From contig NZ_JAFMYU010000011.1 of the NCBI RefSeq assembly GCF_017353255.1, positions 1 to 64,000 on the forward strand: a stretch of DNA of 64,000 bases. The letters are read 5' to 3'. Numbering within the stretch: position 1 is the first letter of the stretch; each line of letters starts with the position of its first letter. The stretch is from Fibrella aquatilis. GTDB taxonomy: Bacteria > Bacteroidota > Bacteroidia > Cytophagales > Spirosomataceae. The notes under the pieces are model-generated. The model had not been told where the DNA came from and did no database searches. It was given only the letters and a program-made list of their open reading frames with translations. Positions 8,661 to 17,517 of this stretch are shown in pieces. The position numbers were made by a program, and so were the translations under genes.

Positions 8661-8753
8661 AATGTACAATGTATAATGCACAATGGATACTAACAACAAG
8701 CTTCTGCCTTCGGACAAAGCTCATTGTACATTGTGCATTATACATTGTACATT
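8661..8753. repeat. Heptad-armed palindrome
   Basis: Perfect 25-bp inverted arms (8661-8685 and 8729-8753) made of 7-bp units such as AATGTAC and AATGTAT. The right arm has one further unit (CATTGTA, 8722-8728) that the left lacks. The inner part has only a weak AGCTT/AAGCT stem. It fills the gap between the panB stop and the pseudouridine synthase start, ending 5 bases before that start codon. Confidence 0.9.
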
Positions 8754-8765
8754 CAAGAAACCAAC

Positions 8766-9584
8766 CTAGTACGCCTCCGTTTCGTTCGGGAAGTCGTTGG
8801 TCTTCACGTCGTCTACGTAGTGGGCAATGGCCTCCAGCATTATGTTGTGAAGGTCGGCGTAGCGGCGCAAAAAACGGGGTTTAAACTCCTTGTTGATGCC
8901 CAGCATATCGTGAATCACCAGAATCTGCCCGTCGGCGTCGGGGCCGGCACCAATGCCGATGGTAGGAATCTGAAGCTGTTCCGACACCTGTTTGGTGAGC
9001 GTGGCGGGGATCTTTTCGAGCACCATGCCAAAGCAGCCGATCTCCTGAAGCAGCAGGGCATCGCTGATGAGCTTCTGGGCTTCGGCGTCTTCTTTGGCTC
9101 GCACGGCATAGGTACCAAACTTATAGATTGACTGCGGCGTGAGGCCCAGATGCCCCATTACGGGCACCCCCGCGCTCAGCACCCTCACCACCGACTCGCG
9201 GATTTCCTGACCGCCTTCCATCTTCACGGCGTGCGCACCCGATTCTTTCATGATCCGAATGGCCGACCGCAGCGCCTCCGACGAGTTGCCTTGGTATGAC
9301 CCAAACGGCAGATCGACCACCACCAGCGCCCGTTTCACCGCCCGCACCACCGACCCGGCATGGTAGATCATCTGATCGAGGGTGATGGGCAGCGTGGTTT
9401 CGTGTCCGGCCATCACGTTCGAGGCCGAATCGCCCACCAGGATTACCTCTACTCCGGCGGCATCAACCACGCGGGCCATGGAGTAATCGTAGGCCGTGAG
9501 GGCCGAAATTTTCTCGCCCCGGCCTTTCAGCTCTTGAAGCGTGTGCGTCGTAACGCGCTTGATATCAGGGTTGTGTACAGACAT
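8766..9584 (-). CDS. panB: 3-methyl-2-oxobutanoate hydroxymethyltransferase (ketopantoate hydroxymethyltransferase)
   Basis: A 272-residue cytoplasmic enzyme that transfers a hydroxymethyl group from methylene-tetrahydrofolate to 2-oxoisovalerate, the first committed step of pantothenate and coenzyme A synthesis. Family signatures are clear: [17 protein letters not shown], the metal site [10 protein letters not shown] (D52), [17 protein letters not shown] and [21 protein letters not shown]. Length is normal. It is alone here, not beside panC or panD. Its start codon is only 3 bases from the edge of a perfect 46-bp palindrome, so the first bases of its message would be close to a strong hairpin. 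Confidence 0.96.
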   Translation of the reverse strand: MSVHNPDIKRVTTHTLQELKGRGEKISALTAYDYSMARVVDAAGVEVILVGDSASNVMAGHETTLPITLDQMIYHAGSVVRAVKRALVVVDLPFGSYQGNSSEALRSAIRIMKESGAHAVKMEGGQEIRESVVRVLSAGVPVMGHLGLTPQSIYKFGTYAVRAKEDAEAQKLISDALLLQEIGCFGMVLEKIPATLTKQVSEQLQIPTIGIGAGPDADGQILVIHDMLGINKEFKPRFLRRYADLHNIMLEAIAHYVDDVKTNDFPNETEAY

Positions 9585-9587
9585 GGT

Positions 9588-9701
9588 GATTTACGAATTA
9601 CGATTTACGACTTACGATTTATTGCTGACGCGTCGACTAGCTGTAGCGTAAATGAACGCGTCAGCAATAAATCGTAAGTCGTAAATCGTAATTCGTAAAT
9701 C
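9588..9701. repeat. Heptad-armed palindrome, perfect 46-bp arms
   Basis: Arms 9588-9633 and 9656-9701 are exact reverse complements over 46 bp, with a 22-nt loop. The outer part is 7-bp units (GATTTAC, GAATTAC, GACTTAC) and the inner part is the recurring TTGCTGACGCGT module. It occupies nearly all the space from 3 bases before the M23 gene's stop to 3 bases upstream of the panB start codon. Confidence 0.95.
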
Positions 9702-9704
9702 TAT

Positions 9705-11069
9705 TTACCTCGGTGCCAGCCAGGCTTCGGGGTTCATTTTGGCGAATTCTTTCCAGATCTGGAATTGTAGTTCCGAGTTGCCACGTCCGTCCGTGCCAAC
9801 GGCACCGATGGTTTCGCGGGCTTTTACTTTTTCGCCCACCTTCACGTTTACGCTTTTCAGCTTGGCGTAGATCGTGTAGTAGTCGCCGTGCTGAATGGCC
9901 ACCACGTTTTGGCTGCCCATTACAAACTCCACGTTCATGACCACGCCGTCATAAATGGCGCGGACGGCCTCACCGGCGTTGGTCTGAATGTCGATGCCGG
10001 GGTTTGATACTTTCAGGCCCTTCAGCACGGGGTGGGGATGTACGCCAAACCGCTCCGACACAAAACCATGCTGCACCGGCCAGGGCAGCCGCGCCCGCGA
10101 GGCCGCGAAGGATGACCCCAGCGCCAACTCTTCGCGGTTAAGGTTACTGGCCGTACGCGTGTTGTCTGACTTGGCCAGGGCTTCTTCTGGTTCGGGAATG
10201 ACCACGGGCGGGGGGGCGGGCTTGCCCTCTTCTTCGGCCTTTTTGGCCGCAATAGCCCGTTCGCGTTCGGCCTCGCGGCGTCGGGCGGCGTCGGCTTTGG
10301 CTATGCGAATCCGCTCGGCGCGTTCGCGGGCGGCGCGGGCGGCCCGTTCGCGGGCCTCGCGGGCAATGATGGCCGTAATCATGTTCTCCAACCGCCCAAT
10401 AGACCGGCGACTTTCGGCCAGTTCGGCGCGGAGTTGACCCTCTTTTTGGCTCAGCTGCTTTACCGTTTTATTTTGCTCCTGTTGCAGTCCCTCCAGCTTG
10501 GTCGATTCGCGCACTTTGGTGGTGAGCACCACTTTCTGTTGCTGCCGCTTTTGTTCGGTGGCGGTGCGCTTGCCGGTCAATTCCTGCTGTACGCCCTCCA
10601 TTTGCCGTTTTTGGGTCTGCCGGGCGTTGGCGTATTGCTTCAAATACCGATACCGCGCTACCAGTTGATTGTAGTTTTCTGACGAAAACAAAAAACCCAG
10701 CGGGTTGAGTTGCTGACGGCGTTTGTCGGCGGCGTAGATCATGGCGGCGTATTCGGCCCGGAGCTTGTCGAGGTCACGGTTCAGCGCCTGACTCGCCTGC
10801 CGCAACTCGGTGATCTCCGTTTCGCTCATCCGAATATCGTCCGACAGCAGGTTGATCTGTTTGGTCTGCGCCTCGATCTGTTCGTTCAGGGCTTTGAGTT
10901 GCGTAATCGACACTTCTTTCTCATTGGCCGTACGTTGCAACACCGCCCTGATCTCCTTCATCCGTTCCAGGTTCTGCCGTTTTTCGCGCTCCAGCGCCTG
11001 CCGGTCCCGCTTCTGAGCCAACAGCGGTAACGATAAAAGTAAGGCAAGAAGTAGTAGGAGGTGGCGCAT
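9705..11069 (-). CDS. EnvC-like murein hydrolase activator / M23 peptidase-domain protein
   Basis: A 454-residue exported protein: signal peptide (MRHLLLLLALLLSLPLLAQ), then a long coiled coil (about residues 20-240, rich in Glu/Gln/Lys/Arg, with a basic REARERAARAARERAERIR stretch), a Pro/Ala linker, and a C-terminal LytM/M23 domain (GIDIQTNAGEAVRAIYDGVV, GDYYTIYAKL, GNSELQFQIWKE). The zinc ligands of active M23 enzymes (HxxxD and HxH) are not all present, as in EnvC, which activates amidases rather than cutting murein itself. The start used is the Met just before the signal peptide; a start 14 codons upstream lies in a palindrome. It is followed upstream by the DUF4292 and TPR genes, forming an envelope operon. 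Confidence 0.88.
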   Translation of the reverse strand: MRHLLLLLALLLSLPLLAQKRDRQALEREKRQNLERMKEIRAVLQRTANEKEVSITQLKALNEQIEAQTKQINLLSDDIRMSETEITELRQASQALNRDLDKLRAEYAAMIYAADKRRQQLNPLGFLFSSENYNQLVARYRYLKQYANARQTQKRQMEGVQQELTGKRTATEQKRQQQKVVLTTKVRESTKLEGLQQEQNKTVKQLSQKEGQLRAELAESRRSIGRLENMITAIIAREARERAARAARERAERIRIAKADAARRREAERERAIAAKKAEEEGKPAPPPVVIPEPEEALAKSDNTRTASNLNREELALGSSFAASRARLPWPVQHGFVSERFGVHPHPVLKGLKVSNPGIDIQTNAGEAVRAIYDGVVMNVEFVMGSQNVVAIQHGDYYTIYAKLKSVNVKVGEKVKARETIGAVGTDGRGNSELQFQIWKEFAKMNPEAWLAPR

Positions 11070-11079
11070 GGGAGTAATT

Positions 11080-11120
11080 AATGAGTGAATGAGTGACGGT
11101 CCGTCACTCATTCACTCATT
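11080..11120. repeat. Short perfect palindrome
   Basis: Two exact 20-bp arms (AATGAGTGAATGAGTGACGG and its reverse complement) around one base. The arm is a tandem AATGAGTG repeat, so here the period is 8 rather than 7. It overlaps the stop codon of the DUF4292 gene and lies 10 bases upstream of the M23 gene's start, between two genes read in the same direction. Confidence 0.88.
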
Positions 11121-12030
11121 TCCGTTGGTACTTACTGGGAATGGAAAACGGGAAGCCGGGGTCTTTGTCGACCAGCTCTACTTTGTTGTGTTTTATGCGA
11201 ATCAGGGTCTGGTAAAACTGCCCGTCGGCCTGCGATTTATAATCGACGGTGACGAGGCTGGAGTAGGGGAACAGGAATGTGTTTAACGCCGTAAAGTCTT
11301 CATAGTCAAGGCGAAGAGCGTTTTTGGTGGGTTGTTCGGTCACCATCAGGCGTTTGAGTTTCCGGTCGTTTTCGCCAATATAATTATCGACCATCACTTT
11401 GCCTTCGCTTTGCCGCAACAGCAGGTAATCGCGCTCGTTTTTTACTTTCTGCGCGGGGCGTTTGGGCAAGGGCAGGTTACCCACGATCAGCGCCTGGAGC
11501 AGGTCGAAGCTGAGATCAAAATTGAACTGGCGGCTCAGCGTAGGGAAGTCATAGACCATATATTGCTTCTCGATCTTGTCCATGATCGTGACCGAGTCGC
11601 GGGTGATGAGCACGCGGGCGGCTTCGATGCCCAGCTTTGAAATGCTCATCCAGATCAGGCTGTCTTTGCGTACCCGCAGGTGGAGGCTGGCGTTGCTGAT
11701 GTCCTGGTCCTTGCTTTTAAACGACAGTTTCGACTTGGCTGTCAGGTACCGGAAATCGACCTCAGCCACGTTGGCGCGGGCCTCATCAATACCGGGGCGG
11801 GGGCGAGGCGGGGCCGTAGCGGTGCCCGATGTGGCGGTGCCGGTAGTGGCTGTCGTGGCTGTTGGCTGACTTACCGAAGCGGGCTGACTGGTGGCTAGGG
11901 TGTCGGTTCGGGTACCGACCGTGCCTACCGACGAACTAGGTGGAGTGGGGGAGGTGGCTGGCTTGCGGCGACAACTGACTTGCCCTAGCATGAGGATAAA
12001 CAAAAGGCTGTATACGGGTACGCTATTCAT
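11116..12030 (-). CDS. DUF4292 lipoprotein-like protein
   Basis: A 304-residue protein with an N-terminal export signal ending near a cysteine (LMLGQVSCRRK), probably a lipoprotein although the lipobox is not ideal. A Thr/Ser/Pro/Ala-rich linker of about 70 residues follows, then a domain (VDFRYLTAKSKLSFKSKDQDI ... VNLPLPKRP) typical of DUF4292, a Bacteroidota family with a LolA/LolB-like fold. It starts 8 bases inside the end of the TPR gene (ATGAATAG), so it is translationally coupled to it, and it is followed by the EnvC-like gene. A role in envelope or lipoprotein handling is inferred from fold and neighbours. Confidence 0.8.
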   Translation of the reverse strand: MNSVPVYSLLFILMLGQVSCRRKPATSPTPPSSSVGTVGTRTDTLATSQPASVSQPTATTATTGTATSGTATAPPRPRPGIDEARANVAEVDFRYLTAKSKLSFKSKDQDISNASLHLRVRKDSLIWMSISKLGIEAARVLITRDSVTIMDKIEKQYMVYDFPTLSRQFNFDLSFDLLQALIVGNLPLPKRPAQKVKNERDYLLLRQSEGKVMVDNYIGENDRKLKRLMVTEQPTKNALRLDYEDFTALNTFLFPYSSLVTVDYKSQADGQFYQTLIRIKHNKVELVDKDPGFPFSIPSKYQRK

Positions 12031-13855
12031 ATAATTTGCCGGCAGCAATCTTACGCTCGAGTCGCTCGCTGGTTTCGCCTTTTTGTTTTGCTACTTTCCA
12101 CTGTATCAATGCCTTGTCTTTCTCGCCAAGTTGAAAAAGCACGTCGCCGTAATGTTCCAGGATGGTGCCACTTACGTTAGCAGGGTCACTCTGCACAGCT
12201 TTCTCGAGAAACTGTCTGGCGGCGGCATAGTCTTTCATCACATACAGCACCCAGGCGTGGGTGTCGAGGTACGTAGCATTGGTGGGGTGCCGTTCGGCCA
12301 GCAACGTCGACATGGCACGGGCTTTGGGAAGGTTCTCTTTCCGCAGGGATAAAAAATAGCTGTAGTTATTCAGCACCCGGTCGTTCTGCGGGTCGGCTTT
12401 CAGAGCCGCTTCAAACGCCTCATTCGACCGGGCGTAATCGCCCAGGCCATTGTAGGCATCGCCCAGTTGCCCCTGCAACTCTGACGATTTAAACTGTGGG
12501 TTGGTCGTCAGCAGCTTGCGGGCTTCGTCGAGGGCATCTACGGCTTGCTGGTAATGACGTTTATACAAATGGGCCGAGCCGTTTACGTACCAGAGCTTAC
12601 CCTGCGATGGAAACACTTCAAGGGCTTTTTCGCTGTGCGACAATACGCTATCAATCTGCGCCAGGTCGCTGTCTATTTCAATAATAGCACCCCATACTTC
12701 ATAGACCGAGGGGTCGGCTTTGGCGGCTTTCACATAGGCATCGCGGGCTTCGGCTTTCTGGCCCTGTTGCATAAGCAAGTCAGCCAGCATGACCTGCGCT
12801 TTGGCATCGCCGGGGCTTTGCGCCACCAGCGACTGCGCCATTTTCAGCGCATCCTGCTTGGCCGTAGGGGTATCGCCCGCTACGCCCACGTAGCTCGACA
12901 GAATCCGTGCTTTCATGCCCGCCTCCAGGTTGGGGTTGGCAAACACCTTCTGCAACTCCTGCCCCGACTTGTCCATATTGCCCTGCTTGCGGTACACGTC
13001 GGCCAGGAGCATGTGCGCTTGCGGGTCGTCGGGGTTGAGTTTCAGGGCGCGTTCGAGCCAGGTAACAGCCAGGGGTACGCGTTCATTGGCAATGAGTAAC
13101 TCGGCGCCTTCAATTAGAAAATCGGGATCGGCGGGTTCCGAAGCAATCAGGCGTTCGGCCTCTTCAATGGCCTTGTCTATCTTGTTCTGTTTAAGGTAGA
13201 TACGTTGTTTTTGACGGGTGATCTCTTCGTTCAGGCCCATCGCTTTTTCCACGCGGTCGTAGGTGGCCAGGGCTTTGTCGGGCTTATCGTCGAAGAGGTA
13301 AATGGCGGCCAGTTCCACGCCGTATTCCATGCTTTCCACCCCCCGTGTCAGCAATTCTTCATATAGGACTTCGGCGTCGGCGTAGCGTTTTTGCTTCACG
13401 TATAGTTCGGCTACTTGCAGCAGGTAATACGCGTTGGTGGGGTTAAGCTGGTAGGCTTTCTGGGCGTAGGCAAACGCATCGGTAGCTTTCCCGGCCTTGA
13501 TCAGGGCCGTGGCCAGGGCGTAGTTAACGGCGGCGTTGGCCGGGTTTTTCTGGAGCATTTTCTCCAGCGCCGTAACGGCTTTGGTGGGTTCGTCGACCAG
13601 CAAAAACCGGTAGGCATCGGTAAACTCAGTTTCTTCCGCCACCACCTTGTCCGACTTCTGGGTAGGCTGAGCGATGGCCCCGTTATCAATAACGGTGGTT
13701 GAAACGGGCCTATCGGGCGCGATCCGGGGCTTTTTTTGGGCGAAACTGGCTTGCGGCACTAGCAAACACGTAATGCCCAGTAGGGTCAGCAACCAACCCG
13801 ACTGCTTTGCCGCAGTGCGTTCAGAACCAGGAATATGGGTGGAGAGTACTGGCAT
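12023..13855 (-). CDS. Exported tetratricopeptide-repeat protein
   Basis: About 610 residues with an export signal (hydrophobic stretch GWLLTLLGITCLLV, cut after ASFAQ) followed by at least ten TPR units, seen as repeating A/G/L/Y patterns such as AAVNYALATALIKAGKATDA, YYLLQVAELYVKQKRYADAE, PQAHMLLADVYRKQGNMDKS and NGLGDYARSNEAFEAALKADP. TPR arrays bind partner proteins; in this order (TPR, DUF4292, EnvC-like) the set is commonly seen in Bacteroidota and suggests an envelope assembly role. A start 16 codons further upstream is possible; the one used sits closer to the signal peptide. Confidence 0.85.
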   Translation of the reverse strand: MPVLSTHIPGSERTAAKQSGWLLTLLGITCLLVPQASFAQKKPRIAPDRPVSTTVIDNGAIAQPTQKSDKVVAEETEFTDAYRFLLVDEPTKAVTALEKMLQKNPANAAVNYALATALIKAGKATDAFAYAQKAYQLNPTNAYYLLQVAELYVKQKRYADAEVLYEELLTRGVESMEYGVELAAIYLFDDKPDKALATYDRVEKAMGLNEEITRQKQRIYLKQNKIDKAIEEAERLIASEPADPDFLIEGAELLIANERVPLAVTWLERALKLNPDDPQAHMLLADVYRKQGNMDKSGQELQKVFANPNLEAGMKARILSSYVGVAGDTPTAKQDALKMAQSLVAQSPGDAKAQVMLADLLMQQGQKAEARDAYVKAAKADPSVYEVWGAIIEIDSDLAQIDSVLSHSEKALEVFPSQGKLWYVNGSAHLYKRHYQQAVDALDEARKLLTTNPQFKSSELQGQLGDAYNGLGDYARSNEAFEAALKADPQNDRVLNNYSYFLSLRKENLPKARAMSTLLAERHPTNATYLDTHAWVLYVMKDYAAARQFLEKAVQSDPANVSGTILEHYGDVLFQLGEKDKALIQWKVAKQKGETSERLERKIAAGKLYE

Positions 13856-13993
13856 AATGAGTAAATACACTAACAACGCCCTGCTATGGCCCCGTATTGC
13901 CAAAATCGGGCCAGATGCAGCCTGAACAAATGTACAGCAAAATGACGGAACAGCAGGTTGCAGCGTTGCTTGGGGCGCCCAGCCTGCGCTACA

Positions 13994-14878
13994 TTATTCG
14001 TACAGTTTCGGCCAGCGTTGCATGCTCCAGAGCAGGATGCTGTCGGCCAGACGGGGGAAGAAGCGGCTCATGAATGCGTTGAGTCGACCCGTGCCTGTGA
14101 GGATGGTAGTCTGCCTACGCCGTAAAATATGGCGCGCAATGTGCCCGGCCACCTTGGGTTGGGTCATCTGCAACCGGGGCGGGCGGTGGGCAATGGGCAC
14201 GGGTATGCCACTGGCATCAAATACGCGTTTGTCGGGGTCGTTGCGGGTGAAGCCAACATGTACCACGCCAATGTGCAGGCCCGTGTTGTGCCACTCCAGC
14301 CGCAGGGTGTGGGCCAGGTTGCTCACCGCCGCTTTCCCCGCGCAATAGGCTGATCCACTGGGTAATCCGTTCAGCGCCGATACCGACGAAATAAACGTGA
14401 CCGACCCCCGCGCCGCCTGCAAATGGGGCAGGGCCGCCTTCAGCGGATACACCGTGCCGTAGATGTTACTGTCGCAAACGGTGCGAAACACGTCGATGTC
14501 AAGGTCGTTAAAATAGGCCCGCATCGACACGCTGGCGTTGGTAATTAGCCCGTCGAGCTGCCCAAACGCAAGAATGGTGGCATCGACCAGGCGCTGGCAG
14601 TCATCCCAGTTGGTTACGTCGGCCACGCAGGTATCGGCCAGTAGCCCTTCTTCGGCAAACAGGCGGTGCGTTTCCAGGAGCCGGTCGGGGCGTAGGCCGT
14701 TGAGCATGACTGCAGCACCCTGCCGGGCCAGCTCACGGGCGGTTTCGCGACCAATGCCTGATTCTGAGCCGGTTATCAAAAACACTTTTCCGGAAAATGG
14801 CTGCGCTGCGGTTGGTTCGGCAAGTTGAACAGACTGGCGGGTGGGTGGGTGTGTGGTCTTTCTAACGTAGGTATCCAT
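13994..14878 (-). CDS. Classical short-chain dehydrogenase/reductase
   Basis: A 294-residue NAD(P)-dependent oxidoreductase. The cofactor-binding glycine motif is TGSESGIG, the structural NAS motif is ITNASVS, and the catalytic Ser-Tyr-Lys set is seen in FISSVSALNG and SAYCAGKAA (YxxxK). A C-terminal extension of about 50 basic, hydrophobic residues may associate with a membrane. The start chosen (MDTYVRK) overlaps the end of the upstream epimerase gene by 17 bp; a longer reading would lie deeper within that gene. Substrate unknown. Confidence 0.85.
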   Translation of the reverse strand: MDTYVRKTTHPPTRQSVQLAEPTAAQPFSGKVFLITGSESGIGRETARELARQGAAVMLNGLRPDRLLETHRLFAEEGLLADTCVADVTNWDDCQRLVDATILAFGQLDGLITNASVSMRAYFNDLDIDVFRTVCDSNIYGTVYPLKAALPHLQAARGSVTFISSVSALNGLPSGSAYCAGKAAVSNLAHTLRLEWHNTGLHIGVVHVGFTRNDPDKRVFDASGIPVPIAHRPPRLQMTQPKVAGHIARHILRRRQTTILTGTGRLNAFMSRFFPRLADSILLWSMQRWPKLYE

Positions 14879-15854
14879 TGGCCGAAAACCAGTCGTAAGC
14901 CTCCTGAACGGCCTCTCGAATGGGTGTTTGGGGTAAGTTAAGCTCACGCACTGCCTTTTCCGACGAAAAATAATGACCGTCGTTGGCAATCATGGCCATT
15001 GGCACATTTACGGCGGGAACACGCCCTCGGATGTTGGCTAGCCACTGGCTAGCCTGCGCGTAGAACCGGGCCACCGTCGGGGGCAGTGCAAAATGGGGCG
15101 GCGTAACCCCCGCCACGCTAGCCATAAGGGCGAAGGCTTCGTGGTACGTCAGGTTTTCGTTGCCCAGAATATACGACTCACCCAACCGCCCCATGGTAAG
15201 CGCATTGACCGTGGCAATGGCTGCGTCGCGCACATGGACGTAGTTTTTACCCCCTGCCGGGTAGCCGGGCAATTGCTTTTTGGCTATCGCCAGCAGCATG
15301 GCCCCCGACGTAGGTTTACTATCCAGCGGCCCCAACAAAAATGTGGGGTGTACCATAATGGCGGCCACGTCGTCGCGGTGCGCGGCCTGACGCACCAGCT
15401 CCGTAGCGGCCACTTTACTGTCCATATAGTCTACGCCATAGGTCTGCCCCGTATACGGCGACCGTTCGGTGCCGGGTTGCTCTTTAGTGCCAAAGCCGAA
15501 CACGTTGGCCGTGCCCACATAGACCAGCCGTTTCAGACCGGCCTGTTTCACGGCTGCCAGCACGTTCTCGGTACCGGTCTTGTTCACGGCCCACACCTGC
15601 GGGTCGCGGGCGGGGTTCACCTGCGCGAGGGCAGCGGCGTGAATGACCGCCTTGCATCCTTTTGCGGCCCGTAGTACGTCGGCGGGGTTCAATAAATCGC
15701 CCTCTACGATCTCGATGGGCAGTTCGGGCAGGGTTTTTCGGTTACTGCCGGGCCGCACCAACGCTCGCACGTTATACCGCCGCGCCAACAATTCGCGGAC
15801 AATGTGGCTACCCAAAAACCCGTTGGCACCGGTGAGGAGTATGGTGGTTGGCAT
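14862..15854 (-). CDS. NAD-dependent epimerase/dehydratase (extended SDR)
   Basis: A 330-residue extended-type SDR with the cofactor motif TGANGFLGSHIV at the N-terminus and the catalytic YxxxK as YMDSK in the VDYMDSKVAATELV segment. Resembles dihydroflavonol-reductase or NAD-epimerase-like proteins that act on sugars, steroids or small ketones; substrate not predictable. It lies 3 bp after the fmt stop and overlaps the next SDR, so fmt and two oxidoreductases form one transcription unit. Confidence 0.88.
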   Translation of the reverse strand: MPTTILLTGANGFLGSHIVRELLARRYNVRALVRPGSNRKTLPELPIEIVEGDLLNPADVLRAAKGCKAVIHAAALAQVNPARDPQVWAVNKTGTENVLAAVKQAGLKRLVYVGTANVFGFGTKEQPGTERSPYTGQTYGVDYMDSKVAATELVRQAAHRDDVAAIMVHPTFLLGPLDSKPTSGAMLLAIAKKQLPGYPAGGKNYVHVRDAAIATVNALTMGRLGESYILGNENLTYHEAFALMASVAGVTPPHFALPPTVARFYAQASQWLANIRGRVPAVNVPMAMIANDGHYFSSEKAVRELNLPQTPIREAVQEAYDWFSANGYLR

Positions 15855-15857
15855 GGT

Positions 15858-16781
15858 TTAAATTGTGTTTCCCCGTAGGTAATCACCAATGGCCATGCGG
15901 CGTTTGCCTTCGGCTTGTAGTTCGGTGATGGAGAGCCAGCCGTCTTCGGCCCGGACAAGGAGTTTGGTCTTGTGGTCGGTGAATGCCTGTCCCGGCTCGG
16001 CGGGTATGGGGCTTTCGTTGGCAATACTGGCTGCGTAGACTTTGTAAGTTCTGCCGTTGATCATCGTCCAGGCTGTGGGGTAGGGCGAGAGGCCCCGGAC
16101 GAAATTGCGGATGGCGTGCGCAGGTTGATTCCAGTTGATCTCGGTGGTTTCGCGGTGTAGTTTGGGCGCGGGTTTTAGCTCGGTGCTTTCGGGCTGGAGC
16201 GTGCGCGGGTACTGTCCGGCTTCGATGGCCTCCACCGTTTTCAGCACCAGTCCAGCCCCCAGTTCCATTAGCCGGTCGTGCAGGGTGCCAGCGGTGTCGT
16301 CGGGGTGAATAAACTCTGTTTCCTGGAAGATCATCTGCCCGGTATCGATTTCCTTTTCGATGAAAAAAGTAGTCACGCCTGTCTCGGCCTCGCCGTTGAT
16401 AATAGCCCAGTTGATTGGCGCAGCCCCACGGTACTGCGGCAGCTTCGACCCGTGCAGGTTAAACGTGCCAATACGCGGCATGGCCCAAACCACTTCGGGC
16501 AACATGCGGAAGGCCACTACCACCTGCAAATCGGCCTCAAAACTGGCTAATTCAGCCAAAAAGGCGGGGTCGCGGAGTTTTTCGGGTTGCAACACGGGGA
16601 TATTGGCCGCCACGGCAGCTTGCTTCACGGGCGACGCCGTCAGGGTCAGCCCCCGCCCCGAAGGCCGGTCTGGCGCGGTAATAACGGCCACTACGTTGCC
16701 CCCGGCCTGTAGCAATTTCTGGAGCGAAGCCACCGCAAAATCGGGGGTGCCCATAAACACAATTCGTAGTCGGTTGTTCAT
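15858..16781 (-). CDS. fmt: Methionyl-tRNA formyltransferase
   Basis: A 307-residue enzyme that formylates initiator Met-tRNA using 10-formyl-tetrahydrofolate. The N-terminal formyltransferase domain has RIVFMGTPDFA, ITAPDRPSGRG and the folate-binding stretch NLHGSKLPQYRGAAPINWAI; the C-terminal OB-like domain (from about residue 205) carries FVRGLSPYPTAWT. Start chosen at MNNRLRIVF; a longer reading would add 14 unsupported residues. It is divergent from greA across a 260-bp region that holds the greA promoter and leader. Confidence 0.96.
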   Translation of the reverse strand: MNNRLRIVFMGTPDFAVASLQKLLQAGGNVVAVITAPDRPSGRGLTLTASPVKQAAVAANIPVLQPEKLRDPAFLAELASFEADLQVVVAFRMLPEVVWAMPRIGTFNLHGSKLPQYRGAAPINWAIINGEAETGVTTFFIEKEIDTGQMIFQETEFIHPDDTAGTLHDRLMELGAGLVLKTVEAIEAGQYPRTLQPESTELKPAPKLHRETTEINWNQPAHAIRNFVRGLSPYPTAWTMINGRTYKVYAASIANESPIPAEPGQAFTDHKTKLLVRAEDGWLSITELQAEGKRRMAIGDYLRGNTI

Positions 16782-16846
16782 ATATAGGGTCGTTGTTTTG
16801 GCGTGACTATTTAAGCCGACCATTCACTCAGAGGGGCGTAGAGGGG

Positions 16847-16878
16847 TTGACAAAAGCCCGTCGAAAGTTGTACATTTG
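16847..16878 (+). promoter_or_regulatory. Bacteroidota-type promoter for greA
   Basis: TTGACA at 16847 and TACATTTG at 16871, with 21 bases between the TTG and the TA. This fits the Bacteroidota primary sigma consensus (TTG at -33, TAnnTTTG at -7). It points towards greA, giving a predicted 5' leader of about 155 bases. Confidence 0.7.
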
Positions 16879-16898
16879 TCTATACACCATCCGATCAC

Positions 16899-16943
16899 AT
16901 GCGAAAACGGACTGTTAACACCACGATTCGTCGGTCATCCTGA
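16899..16943 (+). CDS. Possible 14-residue leader peptide of greA
   Basis: A short open frame MRKRTVNTTIRRSS with stop TGA, located between the predicted greA promoter and an intrinsic terminator. It is basic, with four arginines spread over CGA, CGG, CGT and CGG codons. Its position is that of a leader peptide in an attenuator, but there is no sequence evidence of translation, so this is a candidate only. Confidence 0.3.
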   Translation: MRKRTVNTTIRRSS

Positions 16944-16973
16944 CTGGGCTGCAAAACAAACTAAATTGCTTGC

Positions 16974-17001
16974 AGAACGGCTGGTGTGCCGTTCTTTTTT
17001 T
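16974..17001 (+). terminator. Intrinsic terminator in the greA leader (attenuator candidate)
   Basis: A perfect 8-bp stem AGAACGGC/GCCGTTCT with loop TGGTGT followed by seven T. No plus-strand gene lies upstream within this region (fmt is divergent), so the terminator sits inside the greA 5' leader, 40 bases before the greA start. A competing stem CTGCAA (16949-16954) with TTGCAG (16970-16975) shares its last two bases with the terminator stem and could act as an antiterminator. Confidence 0.75.
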
Positions 17002-17041
17002 ATGCCCCAGCCGCGCATCAAATTCCTGACACCAACTCATT

Positions 17042-17515
17042 ATGTCAAAGATTAATTATTACACCGAAGAGGGCCTCGCGCGCCTCAAGGCTGAACTGAA
17101 CGAGCTTAAAACCAAAGGTCGTACTGCCATTGCCCACCAGATTGCCGAAGCCCGCGATAAAGGCGACTTAAGCGAAAACGCCGAATATGATGCCGCCAAA
17201 GATGCGCAGGGGCTGCACGAACTAAAAATCTCGAAACTGGAAGAGGTGGTTGCCAACGCCCGCCTGCTCGACGAGTCGTCTATCGATACGTCGCAGGTAT
17301 CGGTGCTGTCGAACGTGAAGATCAAGAATAAGAAGACCGGTATGGTGGTCACCTACACGCTGGTATCGGAAGAAGAAGCCGACCTGAAAATGGGTCGTAT
17401 TTCGGTAGGCTCACCCATTGGCAAAGGCCTGCTGGGCAAGAAAGTAGGCGACTCCGCCGAAATCACGATCCCCGCCGGCAAAATCGAATTTGAAGTACTG
17501 GAAATCAGTCGGTAG
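17042..17515 (+). CDS. greA: Transcript cleavage factor GreA
   Basis: A 157-residue protein that rescues backtracked RNA polymerase by stimulating cleavage of the RNA 3' end. The N-terminal coiled coil (about residues 1-75) holds the family signature GDLSENAEYDAAKDAQ, whose acidic residues reach the polymerase active site; the C-terminal FKBP-like domain ends with PIGKGLLGKKVGDSAEITIP. Length is normal. Its leader contains a terminator and a possible leader peptide, hinting at control of read-through into the gene. Confidence 0.97.
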   Translation: MSKINYYTEEGLARLKAELNELKTKGRTAIAHQIAEARDKGDLSENAEYDAAKDAQGLHELKISKLEEVVANARLLDESSIDTSQVSVLSNVKIKNKKTGMVVTYTLVSEEEADLKMGRISVGSPIGKGLLGKKVGDSAEITIPAGKIEFEVLEISR

Positions 17516-17517
17516 GG

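Noticed and set aside
11070-11111. Earlier start for the M23 protein
   Set aside because: It would place 14 residues from a repeat before a normal signal peptide.
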